NCBI RefSeq assembly: GCF_000182925.2
Contig: NC_026503.1
Coordinates: 3,100,001-3,164,000, forward strand
Direction of reading: 5' to 3'
DNA from: Neurospora crassa OR74A
Lineage: Eukaryota > Ascomycota > Sordariomycetes > Sordariales > Sordariaceae
DNA length: 64,000 nucleotides
Shown: positions 22,430 to 32,131 of the stretch, in pieces
How the letters are laid out: every line of letters begins with the position of its first letter
Position numbering within the stretch: position 1 is the stretch's first letter
Notes under the pieces: generated by a model
The model's database searches: none
The model's input: the letters and a program-made list of their open reading frames with translations, nothing else
What the model was told of the DNA's origin: nothing
Made by a program: the position numbers and the translations under genes

Positions 22430-25293
22430 ATGGGAGGCGGCGGCGGCGCCAATGGTGACGACCCCGGCGAGGCCAACAACACCAACACCAGCGGCCAACA
22501 AGAATCTCCTCCCCCGGCACCGGCTTTGCAAGTCATCGTTCTGGTGAGTGACAGGAATATCAAGACCTAGTCTACACTGCACATCCCAATCCAAGTCCGT
22601 CTCATGCTCCCTTCACCATCATACCCATTCCTCAGCATCATCCTCAACCGCTTAGAACGCCATCAACCGTCTGTCTCATCTCTAGCCGGAGAGAAGAGTC
22701 CGCGACAGGTCGAATGCCTGTGCGCTTTCTTTGTGAAATCGAGCAGCCGTAGTTCGATCTGCCTCGACCACCGCCCCTTCATTCATATTCCTTTGTTCAA
22801 TGTCTCGGCTCGGAAAACAATGGGATCCTGTCACCCCCACCACCCACAAAGCGCGAATATGCCACGGCTAGGGCACCATTCGAGACGTTTTCGACATGTC
22901 AACTTTCAATGTTCTGGGGCACGTGGGAATCCCTTCCCATGGGACTCGTAATCCCGGCAGAACAAGGCACCGATATGCATAAACAAACAATTTCTTGGGG
23001 ACCAACTTTTAGCTAACAAAGCTTACCAGGGCTCTGGTGGAGGACCTCTCGAGTCCAATGTCACGGCCTTTCTTGTACGCCCAATAGCTGCGGGCTGGAG
23101 GAGAGGGTCAGTCATTGCCGTGGATGCAGGCGTACATCTCAGTGCCATCGAGCAGATTTTGGCAAAGACTCAACCAGCCACCCTTGGCGAGGATGAAGAA
23201 CACGCTTTACCATACACCCTCAAAACAGGGCCCTTTGCCGGGCTTCAGGTTCCTATGGCTACATCGTCTGCCAATGCATCTTTCATTCACCGGACCCTGA
23301 TCGACACGTACCTAATAACACACCCTCATCTCGATCACATCTCCGGCTTCGTAATCAACACAGCAGGTCTGGGTAGTTCAAGACCCAAGAAACTCGCCGG
23401 CCTACCCAACACGATAGCAGCCTTCAAGACTCACATTTTCAACAACATCATCTGGCCCAACCTGAGTGATGAGAACAACGGAGTGGGGTTGGTGACGTAT
23501 ACGCGCTTGGTAGAGGGTGGCTCACCAGCGCTGGGAGAGGGGGACTCCAAGGGCTATCTTGAGATCACTGACGACCTCGCAGTCAAGGTTTGGGCTGTCA
23601 GTCATGGTCATTGCTATGAGAGGCACAGCCATCGTGGCAGCGGAAGCGTCACGCGCCCGGGAAGCTTCGATGCTTCCTCCATGGGAGCAACGCCGATGAG
23701 TGTAATGAGCCCGCCCATGTCCCACCTGGGGCCCCGTGGGCTTGCTCATCACAACAGCATATCGGCAGCTAATAACAGTCTGGCCGCGTTGCTTCAACAA
23801 CAGCAGCAAAGAGACCAGGATCGAATGTCTATTCACCAAGGAAATCTGTTCGGCGGCGGCGGTCGCAGCAGCTCCATCTCAGGTCTCGGTGGCGGACACG
23901 CAACAGATGAATCAGTATGTGTTTACGACAGCTCGGCCTACTTCATCCGCGATGTGACCACTGGCAGGGAGATTATCATCTTTGGTGACGTTGAGCCAGA
24001 CTCCGTCAGTTTGTCACCACGGAACCGGAACATCTGGCGAGAGGCCGCTCCCAAGATAGCCAGTGGGAAGCTCACTGCAATTTTCATCGAATGCAGCTTT
24101 GACGATTCCCAGACGGATGATCGTCTGTTCGGGCATCTCACACCAAGGTACATCATGGAGGAATTGACCGCCTTGGCTGAGGAGGTAACAGCCGCGAGGA
24201 TGGACATCCTACGCAGAAAGTACGAAACGGAACACGGTATCAAGCGCCAGTCAACCTCTCGACCTGGCCCCATGGGACGGAGCTACTCCGACTACGGAAG
24301 CGTCGGCAGTGATAAGAAACGCAAACGCCAAGAGGAGGACGACCGCAACACCCGACGAAGGACGATAACATCCCAGGCGCGAGCAGCCAGTGCGCACCCG
24401 GGATTCAGAACCAGGAGAGAACCATCGACAGCAGCGGGGGCAGGAGCAGAAAAAAGCCAACAGCCACATTCATCACAGCAACAAGACCCTCGGCAACCCA
24501 CCGAAGATTCCATCTCCCCCAAATCCCGCAAGCGCTACGAAAACCGCCACAGCTCAGCCTCCGCGCAAGCAGCCGCCGCAGCAGCAAGCACTACCTCGTT
24601 GTATGAAAATGACGGTGTCAATCCGCGTAACCCAACCGGCTTCAGAATCGACACGCCTCACCTAGCCACTCCCACGGGCGAGATGTCCCTCGACGACTTC
24701 CAGCAGCGCGCCACGACCAACCACCAACCACCATTCAACGCTGCCCTCCAACAACATCAAATGGGCATTTCCCGACCCGAACTCCCCCACTTCCACCTCT
24801 CCGAGCCTACCTCGCCTTACGGCTCCCCGTCGCCATCCAACGCAATGTCCACCTTTCCCCCCTCCCGCCCCCAGCAACACCAGCAGCCGTACACTTCTCC
24901 CAACTCAACCACCCCAGTGTCAACAACAACGCCTCTTCTTCGTCGTCGTCAGGAGGTGGGTCAGGGTCAGGGTCAGGAGGCCCCGTGTCTTCATCCGCCG
25001 CATCCAACGTAACTCCTGCCACCTCCATGTCGCTCTACCTCAACGGCAACACGCGCGACATGATGGACGTGGACTCCCACGCCGACGTGGACGTCAACGC
25101 GGAGCTGGCGCGGCAGTTGCCCAAGCAGCCGCTCAAGGGACTGAAAGTGGTGATTATCCATGTCAAGGATCGCATGGTGGACGGGCCGGGCGCGGGCGAG
25201 GTGATTTTGGAGCAGCTGGTGGAACATGAGGAGGAAGTCAGGTTGGGGGTCGAGTGGGTTATGAGTTTTGCGGGGCAGGAGGTTTTTGTGTAG
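22430..25293 (+). CDS. pde1: Class II (low-affinity) 3',5'-cyclic-nucleotide phosphodiesterase
   Basis: Exon 1 is 22430-22543 (38 codons, starting MGGGGG); after an intron with a GTGAGT donor, exon 2 begins at 23030. The joined sequence reads ALQVIVL-GSGGGPLESNVTAF, the normal start of this family. The metal-binding signature THPHLDHISGFVINTAG lies at 23321-23371 and FGDVEPDSVS follows at 23980, both characteristic of the class II enzymes that hydrolyse cAMP to AMP and dampen PKA signalling. Large Ser/Gln/His-rich inserts separate the conserved blocks. The main frame stops at 25012, but the conserved C-terminal block (LKGLKVVIIHVKD to the stop at 25293) is in another frame. The change must occur within the low-complexity stretch at about 24850-24985. 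I could not find a convincing intron of the right length there, so a short atypical intron, an assembly error or a real frameshift are all open. Confidence 0.85.
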
Positions 25294-26179
25294 GGAAGGA
25301 GAGGGTGAATCGGGGGAGATAGCATGGGGATTTTTTTTCATCCTCGTAAGGGGAGGCTTTAGGTATATATATATTTATCTATGCAAGGGTCATATATAGT
25401 GGACAAAGGGTTGTCGGTATTTTTTTTCTTGTTCGATTCTTTAGCGATGTGTTGCTATTGTATAGTACGTTATATCAGTTTGGGGCTTCTATCGTGTCTT
25501 CATTTTCTTCTTCTCTCTTATAATTAAGGCGGTGAGGTGTGAAAGAGTACCTGGGAAACTGTGTTGAAAGGCATGTTCGGTAGCCAAAAGTGTATATTAC
25601 ACAATATGATCACAGCATGCGCATGAAGTAAATATCAAGGGGAGAAAACATAGGTTTGGAAAATGAAAACCATGACTCCGTGGCTCTGTGAATGTTTGAT
25701 ATTCAATGCTTAAAGTTCAGTGTCCGTTGTTCAAGGTGACCAGCACCGAAATCTGTCATTGCAATGTATATGCGGAGTGTACCTAGGTATCTATCTATGT
25801 CCATATCCAACTTCTTCTCTTTATCTATCCTATTATATCTCGTCTTACGCTCTAATATAGCGTATAGATAATGCCCTTTTCATAACCGTAATCCAAGAAA
25901 TTCGTGATTTGCTTTGTTGGACACTTGTGGTACATATCAAAAGATAAACGGCGTACAGAGGAAATTGATGCTCTGCAAAGTGCGACGATGAGCTGTTCGG
26001 CAACGCACCGTCGAAATGATTTTCACTCGTCTTTGTCTTTTCCGCGAAGGAGTACGTACTCCAATCGAAGGCAAGCCGGCATCGAACGACCGAAGGTAGC
26101 AAGCAAAGAAGGACAAAGAAGGACTTACCTAAGCAAAGCCTCTCTCGACCCTTCATGCACACTCATATACAAAAGTAAC
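25294..26179. other. Convergent intergenic spacer
   Basis: The 3' regions of the convergent phosphodiesterase and Gln-rich genes. A/T-rich; no supported gene or repeat seen. Confidence 0.5.
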
Positions 26180-29100
26180 TCACGGATCACTCCTCCACCT
26201 CCTCTTTCCCGTGCCCCCATCCAACTGCGCCTTCTTCTCCGTCTTCTCCGCATACGCAGCCAACAGCCCCTGATGGTACGGCGTCATCCTGCTCACCCTC
26301 TCCTGGAGCACCGCTCCCCAGTCTTCGGGCCTCCAGTTCTGCAACAATACAGGCGAGATGGCCTGCAAGGTCGCCTGGGGCGCATGGCTGATCACGTCTT
26401 GTTGGAGGTGCTCGGGGAGCTGGTTCAGCTGCTGCCCGATAAACGTGGCGCGCGAGCGGGTAAGGGGAGACTCGCCGGCTGTGCCGAGTTGCTCGTTGAG
26501 GTCGTGAACGATGATTTGGGAGGCGCGGCGGGTGCTGCGGCGCGGAGTGGTGGATGACGGTGGTGGTGGGCCCATGGAACCTGGAGTGTGATGGTTTTGG
26601 TTTTGGGTGCGTGACTTTTTGGAGCCTGGAGTTTCATGGTATTCTTCATCTTCTTCGTCGTCGCCAGTAGCAGCGCTGTTACGTTTCCTTTTGGGAGTTG
26701 AAGGGCCTGCTGCACGTGTTCCAGTTTGGGTTTTGTTGCCAGCCGCCCGCGACGCTGGCTTCGCCTCATCTTTAGCACGATGGAACTGCTCAAGATCCCC
26801 TCTGTGATTGTCAATCGTGTTGCCCGTCACGTTCCTGTTCACGCGGTTTCTTGCGCGCGCGGGGACCTCCTCGGCAATATGTTTGTCTGTCAGCCGTCTC
26901 CAGAGACGGTTGTCATTGGAGATACCGTTGACAGACTGGTAAGGATCGTAGCGTTGGCCTGTTCTAGCTTCTTGGTGTCGTATTTGGACGTAGCGCTCCC
27001 ATTGTTCGTTCTTCCACTGTCGGTATGTGTCGTGCAGATTGTGGTCGCGGTTGATGGAGGCATTGTTTTTTTCTTCGAACCGGTGGTGGCGCACATCCGC
27101 CTCGATGCGGAAGCCGTACAAGTGAGGCCGCTCTTGCACGTCCCAGACGAGATAGCCGGCGTCAAAGGCCTTCTCGAAACACCACAAGTGCATGTAGCCC
27201 GCGTTGTTGTAGGGGTCGTAGTAGTCGCCGGTGTGATGGGAGTGTTCGTCAAAGGCGATGCGGTGGAAGCCCTTCATAATCGTGTAGGCGGGTTTCGCCG
27301 CGCAGTCCTCGTACTTACATTTTCCTGATTCCTTTTGTGCGTACCTATCCGAGACCAAGAGCGGCACGTTTTGGATCCACAAGGTCAAGTGCCTGTTGGG
27401 TCGGTTTGGATGACCCTCGCCTCGGAAGAACAGGGAAAGCTGCGATGTTGTGTAGACTTTCGAAGCTACTAGCTCGGCCCTGGCTAATGGCTGGCTGTTG
27501 GCATAGGCGAACAAGTTCGCGCTCGGTCGACCCGCTTGACCGTACTCAGTGCCCCAGGGCTGCGTGTGCGCTCTGTAGTAGTACACGGATTGGGGATGAA
27601 TACCATATTGGTTGCGGAATTTCATGGCTCGAATCTTGACGACTTCGTTGCCGGAGCCCGGAGCCACCCAGCTGTCTGGTTGCGGAGTACCGGGCGGGAA
27701 AACGGGAGGGGTCACCACGGGAGGTAGGCGTGGTTCTGGGGGAGCAGATCCTATAAGCGGCAGGTGAGCAGCATTGGGATCTAGAACTCCGCTGTTGTTG
27801 TTTTGGACTGCTTGTGTTGTGACATTACCATGTCCAGGTTGTGGATGGGTTCCATGGTGAGGTTGGCCGCTAGCACCTCCCAAAACACCAAATTGTGTAC
27901 CAGGAAATTGCTGGGTTCCGGAGCCAGGCTGAGCAACAACACCTCCTGTGCCATATGGTGAACCGGGAAATGGTTGATTCCCGGGGAAAGGGGGCTGATT
28001 AACACCTCCAGCAGCATGTGGCAGACCGGCCTGTTGGTTGTTATTCACGGGGCTCACGTGTCCACCAGCACCTCCTTGGCGATTTTGCATACCGCTGTGA
28101 TGGCCAAATTGTTGATTTCCAGGACTCAAGAAGCCACCCGTGCCTCCTTGGGGAGTTTGTGCACGGCTGGGTTGCTGGCTTCCGTTATAGAACTGGGCAT
28201 TCCCGGTCGCTCCTTGGCCACCAGTTGGTGCGTTGTTGAAATGCTCGCCTCCAGGATTGTTAAACTGGCCACCAACACCTTGGCCATATTGCATACCGTT
28301 GTTCTGGTAAAGTTGTTGATTATCATGACTGAAAGGGCCACCCGTGCCTCCTTGTCCTTGACCAGTTTGTCCGTTGTTGAGAAAGCCAGTTTGAAGTTGT
28401 GCACCGCCCGATTGCTGTTGGCCTCCATTGTGATATGGGCTACCACCACCGCCTCCCTGCCCATTTTGTGTATTGTTGAATTGCTGAGCTCCATGGTTGA
28501 ACTGACCATAGCCGGCTCCTTGACCAATTTGTGCACCGCCCACTTGCTGATACCCGTTGTTGTTGAGACCACCGGTACCTCTCTGCCCGGTATGTCCGTT
28601 GTTGAGTTGCTGGCCTTGGTTGTTAAAGTGACCAGCGCCAGCTACTTGACCAGCTCGTGCACCGCCCAAATTCAGAAGGTCAATAGCAGCTTCTTCTCGG
28701 CCATATTGCGCAGCATCATTGAATTGCTGATCTCCGTTGTTAAACGGTCCACCTATTCCTCCTTGTCCTTGACCGGTTTGTGCGCCGCCCAATTGCTGGT
28801 ATCCATTGTTAAACTGGCTGGCGTGTCCGGCAAACTGCTGATTCTCAGAGGAAGGCTGTTGGATAACGATGTCTGGAACAGCTTGTGGGCCAGCAAATTG
28901 CTGATTGTGGGAGGGATATTGCTGGATTTTTCCATCGGAAACAGGAGCACCACCAAAATTCTGATTACTGTTGTATATGTCTTGTGGTTGTTGCTGTGGT
29001 TGTTGCTGTGATTGTTGTTGTGGTTGTTGATGTGGTTGTTGCTGTGGCTGTTGCTGTGGTTGCTGTTGTGATTGTTGACGTTGTTGCCCGCCGTCAGCAG

Positions 29101-30169
29101 CTGCTTGCTCAGGGGCCGCGGAGGCAGCGGGCTGGATCTGGTGAGCATTAGAACCATCCCCTCCCGCTGCTCCTGGCACCTGAAAATAGTCCTCTATCTT
29201 GTCTGGTAGCCATGTTCCTTCAAGAGGAATTTTTATCCCAGCGGAACCCTCATCATTGGACCCTTGGTTAACGATGTCTTGTTCCCCGCCGTGACTACCA
29301 CCACCAGGAGCTGGGTACTGACCCAGACCTTCAGCAGGTGCTCCTTCAGGAGCCGCAGGGGCGGCGGGCTGAATCTCACCATTGAAACCGTCCGCCTCTG
29401 CTCCTGGCTGAGGAGTTATGTGCCTCAAATGATCCTGGAAATTTTCCAAGGCCTCCAAGTCGTGATTGAGATTATCATTACTGAACTCGTTTTGTTGCCA
29501 GTCGTCAACACTACCGCCAGGAGCTGGATACTGGCCCATACCTCCTTCAGGTGCTTGTTCAAGGGCCGCGAAGGTCGTGGGCTGGAACTGAGTACCAAAC
29601 CCCTCCTCGCGTAGGAAATTTTTTATAACCCCGTTGCTATCGTTACTATAGGTTTCAGGGGCCGCCTCTGGATTGGGATTTTGCGTCAAGGGGTATTGTT
29701 GAACAACTTGGGAATTCCATTCTTGACTGGCTGTGAACAAAAGGGGGTCAATGGGAATGTCGTGTACACCACCCGCCTGCGAAGTGGCATCTTGAACAGA
29801 TGGATTTATGGGCCCTTGTGCATGAGGGTGTTCTTGCATAGCATTAGTGAGAGTGGCAGCTAACCATTGACTCTGTGGGCTGAGATGTTGGTCATTGTGA
29901 CCAGCCTGGGCAGGGTAATTTTGTCCTGATGGGGCCATAGGTGCTTGGTCATGGAGGAGCTGTTGCGAACCACCATCAGCCGTGGCTGCACCATGAGCCC
30001 CATTGCCGTTGCCGTTGCCATTGCCAATAGCCTCGGGGATATCCGATTCCATCTCTTCTGCTGCCATGAACTCGTCCTCCAGTGACATGGCTCCATCGCC
30101 ATTGCCTCTTGCGTTTAGGATATCCTCCACCTCTTGGTCTCCGAAGAGATCCTCCTCCGGGGAGGCCAT
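26180..30169 (-). CDS. Large Gln/Gly/Asn-rich prion-like protein with conserved C-terminal domain
   Basis: An intronless 1329-residue frame starting MASPEEDLFGDQEVEDIL. Residues 1-360 are acidic and Gln-rich. Residues about 360-397 form a QQP/QQ run. Residues about 455-760 consist of imperfect repeats of the type GAQTGQGQGG-FNNG-QQ. Residues about 830-1090 form a folded-looking, aromatic-rich domain containing CKYEDC, several His and a later Cys (HLWCFEKAF), which could be zinc ligands. The tail carries a KRKR nuclear-localisation-like cluster (near residue 1180) and a predicted helical end. I do not recognise the family; the composition resembles fungal prion-like or transcription-associated proteins. 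The repeats suggest expansion by unequal exchange. A nuclear role is inferred only from the basic cluster. Confidence 0.82.
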   Translation of the reverse strand: MASPEEDLFGDQEVEDILNARGNGDGAMSLEDEFMAAEEMESDIPEAIGNGNGNGNGAHGAATADGGSQQLLHDQAPMAPSGQNYPAQAGHNDQHLSPQSQWLAATLTNAMQEHPHAQGPINPSVQDATSQAGGVHDIPIDPLLFTASQEWNSQVVQQYPLTQNPNPEAAPETYSNDSNGVIKNFLREEGFGTQFQPTTFAALEQAPEGGMGQYPAPGGSVDDWQQNEFSNDNLNHDLEALENFQDHLRHITPQPGAEADGFNGEIQPAAPAAPEGAPAEGLGQYPAPGGGSHGGEQDIVNQGSNDEGSAGIKIPLEGTWLPDKIEDYFQVPGAAGGDGSNAHQIQPAASAAPEQAAADGGQQRQQSQQQPQQQPQQQPHQQPQQQSQQQPQQQPQDIYNSNQNFGGAPVSDGKIQQYPSHNQQFAGPQAVPDIVIQQPSSENQQFAGHASQFNNGYQQLGGAQTGQGQGGIGGPFNNGDQQFNDAAQYGREEAAIDLLNLGGARAGQVAGAGHFNNQGQQLNNGHTGQRGTGGLNNNGYQQVGGAQIGQGAGYGQFNHGAQQFNNTQNGQGGGGGSPYHNGGQQQSGGAQLQTGFLNNGQTGQGQGGTGGPFSHDNQQLYQNNGMQYGQGVGGQFNNPGGEHFNNAPTGGQGATGNAQFYNGSQQPSRAQTPQGGTGGFLSPGNQQFGHHSGMQNRQGGAGGHVSPVNNNQQAGLPHAAGGVNQPPFPGNQPFPGSPYGTGGVVAQPGSGTQQFPGTQFGVLGGASGQPHHGTHPQPGHGNVTTQAVQNNNSGVLDPNAAHLPLIGSAPPEPRLPPVVTPPVFPPGTPQPDSWVAPGSGNEVVKIRAMKFRNQYGIHPQSVYYYRAHTQPWGTEYGQAGRPSANLFAYANSQPLARAELVASKVYTTSQLSLFFRGEGHPNRPNRHLTLWIQNVPLLVSDRYAQKESGKCKYEDCAAKPAYTIMKGFHRIAFDEHSHHTGDYYDPYNNAGYMHLWCFEKAFDAGYLVWDVQERPHLYGFRIEADVRHHRFEEKNNASINRDHNLHDTYRQWKNEQWERYVQIRHQEARTGQRYDPYQSVNGISNDNRLWRRLTDKHIAEEVPARARNRVNRNVTGNTIDNHRGDLEQFHRAKDEAKPASRAAGNKTQTGTRAAGPSTPKRKRNSAATGDDEEDEEYHETPGSKKSRTQNQNHHTPGSMGPPPPSSTTPRRSTRRASQIIVHDLNEQLGTAGESPLTRSRATFIGQQLNQLPEHLQQDVISHAPQATLQAISPVLLQNWRPEDWGAVLQERVSRMTPYHQGLLAAYAEKTEKKAQLDGGTGKRRWRSDP

Positions 30170-31484
30170 TGCGATTTATCGGTAACAAGTTGCGAAACGA
30201 AAACAAAAACGAAATATAGTGAAAAAAAGATTGCACAGAAGGCATGGAGGACGTGCTGGGCGCGGTAGGTTAATATATGGACACACGAGGATGGGGCGGA
30301 TTCACACGAAGCGTTGCTAGAGATCAAGACAAAGGAAGGGTATATTTTTGGGTCTATAACGAAGTCCTTGACAATAAGCAAAGACAGCCGAGACCGAGGC
30401 CACAATGGCCTTGACAATGGAATTGGCAACCATGCGGGAGACAATGAAAGTGCCGGCATTGTAACAGCCACTCCTGACTGTCACGCACAAGACGAACGGC
30501 AACGCCACATTGCGTGGACCAGCGGTGTCGGGCAGGTGGCCATGATGATCTTGAGAAGGACGCTGTTAGCTATATGCCTTCTGACACGCAACGAAAGTAG
30601 ACGGGAGAGTGGTGGTGCAAATAAGAAGGGAATGGAGGATGGAATCAGTGAGCTAAGCAGTTTCTCAACACTATTTTTTTCAGAACAGGTCTGTGAATTT
30701 TGCGTATGCTTTCATCATATGAAGGCGACATGGACAGACGCCATGGGGGAAGAACAAAAATTGTAACGATGTGATGTTGTTGACTTACCACTTGTAGCGA
30801 TGCCAGCATATTGGACAAGCATTGTGGCTGGCACACAATGTTGAACGGCGGCGACGAGGCCGGCCGTGCTTGATTCCCCCTCACGGAGGAGGAGGAGGAG
30901 GAAAAGGACGACGGAGGAGAAAAGGAAAGAGAAGTCGAAATGGAAGAAGTGCGGCAGAAATTTGCAGGCTTTTTGTTCCTCTTCCAGTTTGTGGTGGGGA
31001 ATTCTCCGGCTGAACTCCGCTGATAAGACGCTGCGGGAGCGGCTCCCGGCAGTGCTTATCGTCTGGGGCTTGGCAAAGTGGAAGGGTTTACATAGCTAAC
31101 CTCATCAGTGGAAGTGGGCATCAGATGAATTCCAGGTGGGGCCGTCCTTGGAACCCAGGGCAGCATGGAACTTACAAGTACCTGGTACGTACCTCTACTG
31201 TATGTAATGTTACACACAGCTCAGCGACAGGGCCCCCTACGTCACCTATGTACGACAGGAGGAAGGCATTTGTGCACAACGAACTCGAGGTTCCCCAGAC
31301 CAGGCACCACATGGACTCACTGCACCGGACCTGAATCCACCGCTAACGGGCTCCGGGGGGGTTGTCCACTCGCCAATTCCATTCGAAATTCCATCCATCT
31401 TTCTATCCATGCCTTTGACTCTAGGGGCAATTGCCATGCTTTCACGACTCCTCCCCGTCCTCATCGCGTAGGAAGAAGGTACCT

Positions 31485-31512
31485 ACACTACACTACACTA
31501 CACTACACTAGT
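31485..31512. repeat. (ACTAC)n pentanucleotide microsatellite
   Basis: About five tandem ACTAC units preceding ACTAGTCTAC, in the region upstream of the DIP2-type gene. Confidence 0.85.
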
Positions 31513-31649
31513 CTACTTGTTGCCCGGCAGTCAGCTCCATCGCGCTCACCAACGGCACAACCCGCCGACGGCACCATTTCCCGACCACACTTGTGTATAC
31601 GAGGAAACTAGAGGTCGACTCGGACCGTTTCCATACTCGAATCAACCTC

Positions 31650-31650
31650 A

Positions 31651-31683
<33 letters not shown>
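31650..31683. repeat. (CA)n microsatellite
   Basis: About sixteen uninterrupted CA units in the presumed leader of the DIP2-type gene. Confidence 0.9.
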
Positions 31684-31686
<3 letters not shown>

Positions 31687-32131
31687 CGGAGCGCCCGTAT
31701 CCGCTCGACTGCCAAGACCGACTTTGCCTTGCATCTGACATTCTCCATCTTGGATTTCCCCCTCTCTCACTCTCCCTCTGTCACGAACAACGCGACGGGA
31801 CCCTCAACTTGGGTTGCGACGGACTGTACACTACACTGGGCCTTCATTGTCCTGGAATTAGACTTGGGTTTTTCCACTTCTCGCTTCAGGTTCCGACCTC
31901 TCCGTGTCGTCGCCATCGGTTCCCTACACCGTTCAATCGCAACCGCTCGCTCGCTACCATCTCTCTCTCGCGCTACCTCTATCCATACTGAAACACCTGC
32001 CACTCGTTTGCTGGGCGCAGTCGAGCGCCCTTCTACTTGAGTCCGCCCGACCACCGACATACCAGCAAGCGACTTGTACTATACCCTCGAGCGCCATCAC
32101 AAGGAACCCGTGAAATATACTTTGGCCCAAC

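Larger units (their letters stand above)
30170..32131. promoter_or_regulatory. Divergent intergenic region and long leader of DIP2-type gene
   Basis: Two kilobases between divergent start codons (30169 minus, 32132 plus). No gene is supported. It contains a pentanucleotide ACTAC run (about 31485-31512) and a CA dinucleotide run (about 31650-31683), both annotated separately. The last 600 bases are C/T-rich, as is usual for long fungal leaders, and contain several short upstream open frames. Confidence 0.5.

Noticed and set aside
27974-29011. 345-codon plus-strand frame opposite the Gln-rich gene
   Set aside because: Antisense image of repeated Gln/Gly/Asn codons.
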